A DNA stretch of 64,000 nucleotides from assembly GCA_030522415.1 (NCBI GenBank), contig CM060124.1, positions 22,063,454 through 22,127,453 of the forward strand. The letters are read 5' to 3'. The notes under the pieces are model-generated. The model had not been told where the DNA came from. It worked only from the letters and a program-made list of their open reading frames with translations, and did not search any database. Shown piece after piece: positions 55,200 to 64,000 of this stretch. A program made the translations under genes and the position numbers. Source of the stretch: Channallabes apus (taxonomy: Eukaryota; Chordata; Actinopteri; Siluriformes; Clariidae). Numbering within the stretch: position 1 is the stretch's first letter; every line of letters begins with the position of its first letter.

Positions 55200-55916
55200 T
55201 GTAATGCTTGGATTTATAAAACCGCTTGGTTACAAAAATACGGATTCGGGAATCTAAACAGGGGCTTGAAAACACTACTTCCGGTATTGCGCAACCGCAG
55301 CTGGACAAAACACGACGCGACACAAAACAATTATAATAAATTAAACCAAGTGTATTCAACAAGACAGACAGATAAATAAACAAACACGGTGCACCACAAA
55401 CCAATATATACAAAATATATACAAATATATTACAAATAGAAAAAGGTGTGTGCGCGATGTATGCGGGTGTGTGTGTGTGTGTGTCTGAAAGTCCAGTGTC
55501 TGAAATATGGCAAAAGTTGTGAAAATGGTGAGTTGGAGAGATGGATCGATCTCACCAAATGACGATGGTAGGTCTGGGAGATCGATAAACGGAATGAGCT
55601 GGGTACTGAATGAAATTAATCCACAATAATCCACAATCAGGCTCTCAGTCTCAAACAAAATGCAGCGCGCTGTCTTCATCTCTCCGTGCCGGCCTCAATG
55701 CCGGTTCCGGCTTTATGCCAGACCATGTGACCCACGTCACTTCCGGGTTCCCATGCATTGCGATCGCGCATGCGCGGGAACTTGCCCGGTGACCAAAACA
55801 CTGTCAATAGGGGAACAGAAACCGCTAAGGCACACCTTCGGCCACAGGTGAGCAGCATTAGCTCTACAACCATTTCCCTGTTGTTGAAAGTGTCCCTTTT
55901 GTGTGGCAGCGCTACA
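55200..55916. mobile_element. Possible solo LTR, CpG-rich, 717 bp
   Basis: Ends are TGTAATGC and GCGCTACA (TG..CA within a TGTA/TACA inverted repeat). Both sides carry AGTG as a possible 4-bp target duplication. The right half is much richer in CpG than the rest of the window and includes GCGCATGCGC (an NRF-1-type palindrome at about 55766), two ACTTCCGG ETS-type sites and an ACGTCAC half site. AATAAA occurs on the plus strand near 55335. An unmethylated host promoter is the alternative. The direction is not resolved. Confidence 0.4.
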
Positions 55917-55947
55917 AGTGAGTACATTAATAATGGCACATTAATCA

Positions 55948-55951
<4 letters not shown>

Positions 55952-55994
<43 letters not shown>

Positions 55995-55995
55995 G
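55952..55995 (+). repeat. (TTA)n microsatellite
   Basis: About 14 units of ATT/TTA. Confidence 0.97.
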
Positions 55996-56421
55996 CTGGT
56001 TCTTTTAGTTTTTCAAATAAAGTGTAACACATTTTGCATTCAAGCATATTTCATCATTCATATGTTTATTAATGCATTTCAATAAACTTACAATATGGTC
56101 CTTATAAAGATATAAGTGAGTAAAAGGCCACGTTAAAAACAATATTACAAACATTTCACGTCTTTTGAGTTAAATAACTTTTCTTTTCCTCTAATGTCTT
56201 AAGGTGAGTTTATAAGGTGATAAAGAGACGGTTAAACACCTGTCTAATCTCTCTGTCTGACACCATTTATGCCCCTTTAATGGCATCCTCCCAGTAAGCC
56301 TCAGGCCATCACTGGACCAGTTACTTTCACACACTTGGCACAGGTCCTTTCTTTTCCCATCCAGATGAACTCAAAAGCACATTTTCCTCTAGGTTTACAG
56401 CTTAGTGGAATTTTACTGGGA

Positions 56422-56423
<2 letters not shown>
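55996..56423. other. Unassigned stretch
   Basis: Nothing recognised. Confidence 0.45.
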
Positions 56424-56497
<74 letters not shown>

Positions 56498-56508
56498 GTG
56501 TGTGTGAT
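56424..56508 (+). repeat. (GT)n microsatellite, ~42 units
   Basis: Pure GT apart from one GC near the end. Confidence 0.97.
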
Positions 56509-56782
56509 TTCAAAATTTGGTTGAATTTATTTGGGTAGAATGTGTTCTTAAAACTGCTGACTTGTAGAACAAATTTCATAATCATGATATTGGCAAGGTC
56601 TAGATTTTAAATGTGACCTCAACCGCAGGCAGTTTTTTTCTTTTAACAGTCACTGAATATGTCTATCCACTTTGTGTTTCCAACTTTCCACTATATCCCA
56701 CTGGTACTGGTACCCTAGTATTCCACACAATGTGTTAATGCTGATTAAAGCGATCATTAATTCCTTCACATGTCCATTAATT

Positions 56783-56905
56783 CAGTTATTCATTCATTCA
56801 TTCAGTCAGTCACTTTTGGTTACTGCTTTGGTAACTGGTCAGAGTCGCTGTGGATCCAGAGCCATGGATCATGGGAACACTGGGTTTGAAGCAGTAATAC
56901 AGTAT
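56783..56905 (-). mobile_element. Old SINE 3' fragment
   Basis: (ATTC)n, a decayed TACTGCTTTGGTAACTGGTC, then GTCGCTGTGGATCCAGAGCC and GAACACTGGG: the reverse of a DANA-type SINE tail. Confidence 0.6.
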
Positions 56906-57389
56906 AAAAAAGATCAGCGTTGATCACTGAAAGCCAGATCAGTAGAATAGACTATGCAGGTAAATGTATCATTTATCAATTTGCTATTTTTTTGGAATCT
57001 GCCCACTTGAATGGGGTACCGTAATTATCATAATGACCTGCTTTCATGCATTTAATACTGCCTTTAATATAGAATATTCTGCCTTGTATGTATTACAGTC
57101 TGAATTACTGCTGTGTTCCATTCCACAATACACTTTAAACTGTTTAAACTACTGTACTGTACCTCCTGCCCCCTTTACAGGGAATGTCAGATAAAGGAAC
57201 TTTCCTGAACAAAATCGCACCATTTGGAACTCGGCAAAATGCAGACATCACTTCCTCTATGAGCATCCTGGATACCCGTTACTGCTACTGATCAAATTTC
57301 ACACCACCAAAATTAAATACAGTAGTGAATATTTATTGATGATAAAAACAATCCATTACAAAACTACTGGAATGTATATACAGTATCAC
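56906..57389. other. Unassigned stretch
   Basis: Nothing recognised; doubled footprint TACTGTACTGTA at 57150. Confidence 0.45.
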
Positions 57390-57850
57390 CCAAACGGGGA
57401 TGGTGGAGTCTGTTGAGTCTGGTTCCTCTCAAGGTTTCTCCAAGGAGTTGCATTCGGCTCCGCAGGGAACTACTAGCTGATCGGAATGCAGTGTGAGTGC
57501 CGGAATCGTGACCTGTATCAACTCTGAATTGCAGTTTCCCGAATTCTCATCAAACTATAAACATGGCTGCTTCAAACCACAATTCCTAGCACACCTGTTC
57601 TCAATCAGACCACCGACTTTACTGACGTTTCCAAACCGTTTGCCTGTGATTCTGGTTCTTTAACTGTTTCTGTTCTCTTTTGCCCCTCGCTTGCTCTGTG
57701 ACATTGTGTTTGCACATTGCCTGACCTTCTGCCTGTTTTAACTAGGCTTTTGATCTCTACAGTATGTTTTGTACTGTTTGCCCTGATTGCTCTCAGTAAG
57801 GTTTTATAGCAACTGCATCCTGTATCAACCTGCCTTTTTGACTTTAAGTC
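57390..57850 (+). mobile_element. Interspersed repeat scrap followed by LTR-like sequence
   Basis: ACGGGGATGGTGGAGTCTGT and GGTTCCTCTCAAGG (57391-57440) are the repeat seen at 22318. From about 57600 the text (GTTTGCCTGTGATTCTGG, CCTCGCTTGCTCTGTGAC, TTGCCTGACCTTCTGCCTG) has the pyrimidine-rich style of teleost gypsy LTRs. Ends are not defined, so the LTR reading is weak. Confidence 0.35.
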
Positions 57851-58590
57851 AACTCTGAGTACATTTCTACTGTATATGCATTGTCCCATGTTGCTGTTTG
57901 CACACTTTCACTTTGCACTTTTCATCTCCTCTTTGATCAAAACACTGCCGTTATGAGCAGCTTTATATCAGTGATATTATACTCAGATCACATAGTGGGG
58001 CAACTTTTGTAAAACAGACAAAATATAAAATCAATACCCCAGAAAAATAGCACAGCACAAAAACAGTAGGATAAATAAATGCTGTCTTTTGGAAAATGTA
58101 AGCGCGTGATGATGTAATCAGGTTTATTTTAGTCATAAATTCATAACCGCATTTCATCCATTCGTGGTCAAATAATTATTCAATGCTGGACGCAAACAGT
58201 AAAAAAAAACATTATTATTATTATTATTATTTAAAAAATCCTGAAGCGCTTTGTGTGGTGTCATGCAATGAGTCATTTTCTCGGAAAAAGATTCTTACAG
58301 GAATATAAGACTATTTTACGTGAAAATACTGTACATATATAAAAATTGTTTGTTACTTCATTCAAGTCCTTCCTGTTCTGTTGGACATGGTCATACTGTA
58401 CAGTACATCAGCACTTCACTCCCCCCAAACATCACAGCAATTAGCATTTACTTACATCTGAATAGAGTCATTTACATCAATCTTTGAATGTGAATGGAGC
58501 GGTAACCGCGGGGCGGGGCTCCTACGAATGTGGAGACAAGAATCTGACATACGTCTGTTTTTTATTTTTAACCTTAATTTAATAACAAAC
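57851..58590. other. Unassigned stretch with short (TTA)n
   Basis: (TTA)n at 58211-58232 and a GGGGCGGGGC GC-box-like site at about 58510. Footprints at 57868, 58327, 58394/58399. Confidence 0.45.
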
Positions 58591-58602
58591 ATTTTTTTGT
58601 CA

Positions 58603-58978
58603 GGCGGCGCGGTGGTGTAGTGGTTAGCATTGTCGCCTTGCACCTCCAGGGTCTGGGTTCGATTCCCCGGCCAGGCTCGATTCCCGTCTCTGTGTGCATG
58701 GAGTTTGCATGTTCTCCCCGTGCTTGGTGGGTTTCCTCCGGGTACTCCGGTTTCCTCCCACAGTCCAAAGATATGCAGGTTAGGCTAATTGGCGTTCCTA
58801 AATTGCCCGTAGTGTGTGAATGGGTGTGTGAGTGTGTGTATGTGTGTGCCCTGCGATGGATTGGCACCCTGTCCAGGGTGTACCCCGCCTAGTGCCCGAA
58901 GTCTCCTGGGATAGGCTCCAGGTCCCCCGCGACCCTGAACACAGGATTAAGCGGTATAGAAAATGAATGAATGAATGA
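58603..58978 (+). mobile_element. DANA/mermaid-type SINE, full length, very young
   Basis: Complete with box A (GTGGTGTAGTGGTTAGCA), doubled box B and a (GAAT)n tail. A perfect 12-bp target duplication, ATTTTTTTGTCA, lies at 58591-58602 and 58979-58990. Confidence 0.98.
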
Positions 58979-58990
58979 ATTTTTTTGTCA

Positions 58991-59729
58991 ATAAACTTTT
59001 TGGAAAGAAAACCATTTACCGTTCATGTACTGTACATACTGTATTTTTTTCTGGCTTGCTACAATATAATTTCATTTACAAAAACAACTGCAAAGAGAAA
59101 AAAAGGGATTGGCATCATTGTCAATGCTGCTGTTGAGTGCTAAGAACCTCCTTATATGACCGAGGTTTTACAGGAAACAAAAGTGCCTGAAGAACAATCT
59201 TACTGTAGTCATTTCACAAGAAAGTGTGGGAAAGATTTACGAGGACCGAAGTTGCCTTTCAGAAAGGAAATATCCAAATTGTGCGAGACCTTCTGGAATG
59301 GGAAGTGGGAAAGATCTAACAGAACACAGTTACGAGACTAAAACCTACCTTTTATTCTCTATATATTCCCCTGGAACTCTTTTAATGGCCCAAACACATG
59401 GAAATGGCTTGGGGCGAGATCAGGACTGTACCGGGATGTGGCAATAACTCCCAATCGAGTTAATATAATGTGCAAGTGGTGTTGGTGAATGATTGGGTGT
59501 ATCGTGTTCATGTGTTCAGAGCAGTGGCCCCCGTGCTGCCACTGCCGCGATCATTCATCATTTATGGATGTAAAGGCTTCTTTAAAAAGTTTGCGCCATT
59601 TATTGTTTTACTGTGGCTCATCACCGTATTGTACTTGAAATCTTTGTTTTTACACCTTCATTCACAAAACATGTCCTGGGTTGACTTGAACGCCCCTTAT
59701 ATTTACCAAACAGTACCTCATTTAAATTT
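58991..59729. other. Unassigned stretch
   Basis: Nothing recognised; footprints at 59028, 59037, 59201. Confidence 0.45.
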
Positions 59730-59780
59730 TATATTTAGGCATTTGGCAGATGCTCTTATACAGGGTGACTTACAAAAATG
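59730..59780 (-). mobile_element. V-SINE tail fragment
   Basis: TTTAGGCATTTGGCAGATGC then TCTTATACAGGGTGACTTAC is the tail of the SINE at 34, without head or core. Confidence 0.85.
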
Positions 59781-60582
59781 CTTTGAAGTTACCTTATCCT
59801 TACACTGGCTACAAGTAACTGTAAGTACCATCCGTCAAATGAATGTCCGTTAGAAACTTAAAAAAGAAACAGATATCTACAGTAAAAGAAGTTTAATCTT
59901 CCGCCTAGATGCATGTCTTCCTTGACATAAATAAATAAATAAATAAATAACATTACAGAAGAATATTGCATGTATGCCAGGACAATAGAAAGCAGCAACG
60001 TTAGCCATGAATAACCCATATTCTCCAGCACACTCAGTAAAACCTAACAGCTGTTTTACTAAAAAGTTACACAAATTTGTATCAAACACAGATTATTTTC
60101 AAGCAAAGAGTTTTCACAACAAACAGTGACTGTTTTTATTTTATTACTCTTTTCTTTTAAGAAGCTAAATGCCCATGCCATTTTTTTGTATGTGCCCCTC
60201 ATGTTTGTACAGTATTGCAGGTAAAACTTAATTTATAACTTAAATTATATTCTAAGGCTTTATACAAAACCTTCAGGGTTGTAGTATCCAAGGTAGCAAC
60301 CTCTCTTTGTAGGCTTGGACTTCAAACCATGTACAGGCAAGTCTTTTCCCCATCAATTTCTTTTTAAAGATGTAACTTTAATTGCTAGTTTGTTAGCATG
60401 TTAAATCCTGTTAGACATAAAAACACAGGCCAGGTGACAACTAGTCTGATGAGCCTCTTGGCACTTTGCATAAGAATTTTTATGTTGTATGTGTGTTTGA
60501 GATGTCTATATAATGAGTGTTCTGTATTGATTTAAATTTTTTTACATAGTTATTTATCATCCATTAACCACACTATATACCA
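59781..60582. other. Unassigned stretch
   Basis: An (AAAT)n run at 59928-59950; nothing else recognised. Confidence 0.45.
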
Positions 60583-60893
60583 CTCTATACCACTTATCCT
60601 GTACATCGTCACAAGAGGCCTGGAGCATATTCCAGGGGATTCGAGGCACTAGACAGGTACACCTGGATGGCGTGCCAATCCATCGCAATCCATCGGGGAC
60701 ACAAGCACACACACACATACACACACACTCTCAATCACACACTACAGTATATGCCTAATCTGTGTTGGACTTTTGGACCAAACTGGAGAACCCAGAGGAA
60801 ACCCAACAAACACACAGAAAACTCCACAGATGGGAATATAACCCTTGACCCTGGAGGTGCTTACAGTGCTAACCAATATGCCACCATGGATAC
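60583..60893 (-). mobile_element. DANA/mermaid-type SINE, full length, old
   Basis: Minus strand; CTCTATACCACTTATCCTGT, GGCCTGGAGCATATTCCAGG, CGTGCCAATCCATCGCAATC (with a short local duplication), ACCCTTGACCCTGGAGGTGC, ACAGTGCTAACC. TACAGTA at 60743 falls in the TACGGGCAATT block. Confidence 0.9.
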
Positions 60894-60934
60894 TGGCCTC
60901 AGTAACCACAATGAAAATATATAAAAACGTGCAC

Positions 60935-60997
60935 AGTGGTACCTCCGGAACTCATCTCCAGAACTGATTAAATTTGACTGCAGAGATACCACTGTAC
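60935..60997. mobile_element. Short palindromic MITE remnant
   Basis: CAGTGGTACCTCCGGAACTC on the left and GCAGAGATACCACTGTA on the right are inverted. About 63 bp in all, TA on the right. Confidence 0.55.
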
Positions 60998-61854
60998 AAT
61001 AAAACAAAAGACTGAAACTCATGTCAAATTTAAACAGAGTTTAAATAATTTTTCGGATGACATAATAAGCATCCAGGGCAAGAGTTTTAGTTAATAATCA
61101 CTTTTTTTTTGTATGATGCATTTATCAGCATTCACTGATGTGATTTTATGTGGTATTGGTAAATAATGCACTATATCGTATAATCCTGAGCCTAATAAAA
61201 GGTCTCATCTTATTATATACAAATCTCAAGTAAATGTTTGTGATAAATGTTTAAAAGTTCACAGATTATGTTTATACTACAATCACGCTTTTCCTGTCCA
61301 CTACCGATGTATGCGTTATCGTGAAAACAAGATTATGAGTGCCAGATGTGCAACATCTGTTTGGCTGCCACCTGCACCACCTAGAGAACAGTTTGTTCAA
61401 CAGCCTGCGATGTGTCTGTTTTCATTCCGTTTTTCTAACATACGTTTGCAACCTACGTTTCCTTCTCTGTCTAATGTCCAAACGCCCATCTGTCCCTGCT
61501 ATTGACGTATACAGCGAGGCTCCTGGAATGGGAGGAGTGATGGGAAATTATGCAACTTTATTTGCTACAGATGTATGCAGTCTGGTGAGGGCGGAAAGTC
61601 GCTGTGACAGACTGACATGACTTTAATCTTCTATAATACTTTAGCAGCATAGAGGCTGTCCATGAAAAGTAATGTCTGAATACTTAATCAGATCTACAAC
61701 CAACACCCCCCAACACAACCGCCCACCCTCTAACTTCCACATTTCTTGTTACATTTTGTCACACACAAGAGAAAGTGATTTCCAAATTCACATAAATCTA
61801 ACAAGATGTTAGAGTATTTTAACATGCAGAACATTACAGTATGTATCTCAAATA
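60998..61854. other. Unassigned stretch
   Basis: Nothing recognised. The GC-richer part at 61300-61620 has an open stretch on the plus strand with no known motif. Confidence 0.45.
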
Positions 61855-62898
61855 TACACTCACTGGCCACTGCTTTAGACTCATGTTCTGCTTAAATTCT
61901 TTGTGGCACAGTCTCAACAAGGTCCATAATGATGTACCACAATGGCCCATAATGACATGATAGAGAAATATTCTTTCCACCAGTCATCTGTCCGATTCCT
62001 TGGTTACATCTCTCTCTCCACCACATCCCGAAGATGCTCTATTGTATTGAGGTTTGGTGACTGTGGAGGTCATGCGAATACAATGAACCCATTGGCATGT
62101 TCAAGAAACTGGTTTGAGATGGCTTGAGCTTTGTGTCATGGCACATTTACCTTGTGGTCATACAGGGATGGACATGGTCAGCAACAACACTCAGATAGGC
62201 TATGGCATTTTCACAATGCTCAATTGCAGAAAAGCTCAACCGCTCCACCACTACTCATGAACAGTTGATACACGGCAGGATACTGTAGATCCATGCTTTT
62301 ATTTTGTTTATGCCAAATTCTGACTCTACCATCTGAATGTCGCAGCAGAACTCGAGACTCATCATGCTAGGCAACGATTTTCCAATCTCGTACGTCTAAT
62401 TTTGGTGTGCTCATGCGAATTGTAGCCCCAGTTTCCTGTTCATAGCTGACAGAAGCGGCACCCGGTGTGGTTTTCTGCTGCTGTAGCCCATCTGCTTCAA
62501 TATTCGATGTGTTGTGTGTTCAGTGATGCTCTTCAGCATAACTTGGCTGTAATGAGATGAAAGATGCATTTTTATCCATTCTCATCTGACAAGACATTTT
62601 CAACCAGAGAACTGCCGCTTACTGGATATTTCCTTTTTTCAGACCATTGACTGTAAACCCTATAGATGGTTCTTTGTGAAAATCCAAGTGGAAATACGTA
62701 CCAGCCCATCTGACATGCACCAAGTCACTTAAATCACCATTTTTCCCTATTCTGATGCTCAGTTTGAACAGATTGTCCTGACTATGTCTCCATGCATGAA
62801 TGCATTGAGTTGCTGCCAGGTGATTGGGTGATTAGGTACAGTATTTGCATTAAAGAGCAGTTTAACCAGACTTCCTCATGAAGTGGCGGGTGAGTATA
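61855..62898 (-). mobile_element. Tc1-like element, both ends kept, decayed
   Basis: Left end TACACTCACTGGCCACTGC, right end AAGTGGCGGGTGAGTATA, inverted and flanked by TA. The transposase is on the minus strand. Recognisable blocks are GGTCATACAGGGATGGACAT, CAAATTCTGACTCTACCATC, GTCGCAGCAGAACTCGAGAC and GCTGCTGTAGCCCATCTGCT. The same family as the fragment at 240. Two TACWGTA heptamers (62281, 62837) look like 5-bp insertions into the family sequence as I remember it. Confidence 0.85.
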
Positions 62899-64000
62899 CT
62901 GGGGGAAAACACTTTAACCAAACAAAGTTTAGCATTACAGTTATTTAATAACACTCAATAATTTTTAAGTACACTTCTCTCTGGTTGCAGTTCCATATCA
63001 CAGCTTTTTTACACTTACGTATATCACTTGTAATAAGTACTTGTGGACTAGGCCTGGTTTAGGAATGATAAACATTTACCCTGTGTCCATGGTATAACTT
63101 GGAGACTTACACATGGTCTCCACCTGAAATTTAGGGACATTCCTCCATTTACGTATGACTTAGCAAAGCACCCAAATATTATTCTGAGCCAAGTCATGAT
63201 TGGAGGAACCTAGAGCTTTCCTAACTATCTCCAGGCAACAGAGACATCAAACATGCAGCACTCCCACCTTTTTGGTATGTGGTCCTGCTCCAGCTTACTC
63301 CTTGGATTTTTTTTCCCCCTCCTCATGCAAACATTGTAGATATAGGCTAGTCTCTGGGATTGCAGACAGCGTTTATAGAACTACCTTGGTTGCCACAGCT
63401 GGAAGGTTGGAGGCCCCCTGTATATTTGCATTGAACACAGCTGTGTGACTTGGAAGAAAGGGCCAAGAGGCCTAATGTCAATAGATTTGAATAAACATCC
63501 AGACTTCAGAGACGGAGGGGGGAGATAAAGGCGTACAAGGGAGGGAATAACCTACAGTACATGGCACCTGTATTATTTGAACTTATTTTTAACTTAGATA
63601 GCATCATGTAATGTACAGTAGGGTAACAAATCTGCTGTCAACAACAGCACGACTAAGGTAAATAATGTGCATTAGAATGGCATTATTCATTCTTTTTCTT
63701 GACAGTAGATGAAAATGTATCATAGTTGATGACATTTTATCAGAAACAGAACTATCACTGAATTATTAGTTTCAGATAAGTCAGTAGACCCCATGACAGA
63801 TGAGTTTGTGCTTGTGCCATCTTCCCCTAACGATGCTGAAAGACATGCGTGAAAGCCTGAAACTCCCATTTGACATCAGGATCGCTAAGCTCATCACTTT
63901 GCAGAAACTTCATCCGATAAAGCAATTTATGACTGCTGCTGATGTACAGCTGGCTGCACCATCACTAATGGATTTTAAACATGCTCCTTGGACCTGGAAA
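62899..64000. other. Unassigned stretch to window end
   Basis: No gene or repeat recognised. Open stretches are short. Footprints at 63553 and 63614. Confidence 0.45.

Noticed and set aside
59470..59853. 127-codon open stretch with a hydrophobic segment
   Set aside because: It runs into the V-SINE tail at 59730 and has no known motif.
63200..63448. 82-codon open stretch
   Set aside because: No motif, no splice support, ordinary composition.

Overview
The window looks like a piece of teleost fish genome, probably intergenic or intronic. The evidence is many Tc1-like DNA transposons, tRNA-derived SINEs of the DANA/mermaid and V-SINE kinds, an RTE-type LINE, hAT non-autonomous elements and long CA/GT microsatellites. 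Catfish (Siluriformes) is my guess, from the Tc1 load and the SINE type, and it is inference only. I find no convincing host gene. Two short stretches with good splice borders and an open frame (42828-42909 and 47017-47198, + strand) are listed as weak exon candidates. Nearly all protein-coding signal belongs to transposons.

Layout. 0-4.3 kb: V-SINE, a Tc1 remnant with a 158-bp tandem duplication, a fold-back element with tRNA-like ends, a minisatellite, then a nearly intact 1.6-kb Tc1 element. 4.3-11.6 kb: mostly unique sequence with microsatellites, Tc1 scraps and a local duplication. 11.6-14.9 kb: a broken LTR retrotransposon on the minus strand (gag with a SCAN-like region, protease, integrase scraps, a 510-bp LTR, two tRNA-Pro primer binding sites), cut on the left by a SINE. 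15.7-26 kb: SINEs, Tc1 remnants and a 5'-truncated RTE LINE with a 12-bp target duplication. 27.1-28.0 kb: a hAT-like element carrying a long hairpin. 29.4-31.1 kb: the second copy of the young Tc1 element. 31-49 kb: largely unique, with Tc1 and SINE remnants, microsatellites and a 653-bp hAT MITE at 43.4 kb. 49.4-53.7 kb: a cluster of four Tc1 remnants and a 550-bp CATA array. 54.4-64 kb: young SINEs with perfect target duplications, a possible CpG-rich solo LTR, and another Tc1 remnant.

The main observation cuts across all of this. The heptamer TAC(A/T)GTA occurs about 145 times by hand count, against roughly 13 expected from composition. It is the known footprint left when a Tc1/Sleeping Beauty-type element excises: TA, three terminal bases (CAG or CTG), then TA. 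In several places it can be seen as an exact 5-bp insertion at a TA when two related copies are compared. In the RTE LINE it is exactly what shifts the reverse transcriptase frame. The window therefore seems to carry a dense fossil record of cut-and-paste excisions, far denser than the elements still present.
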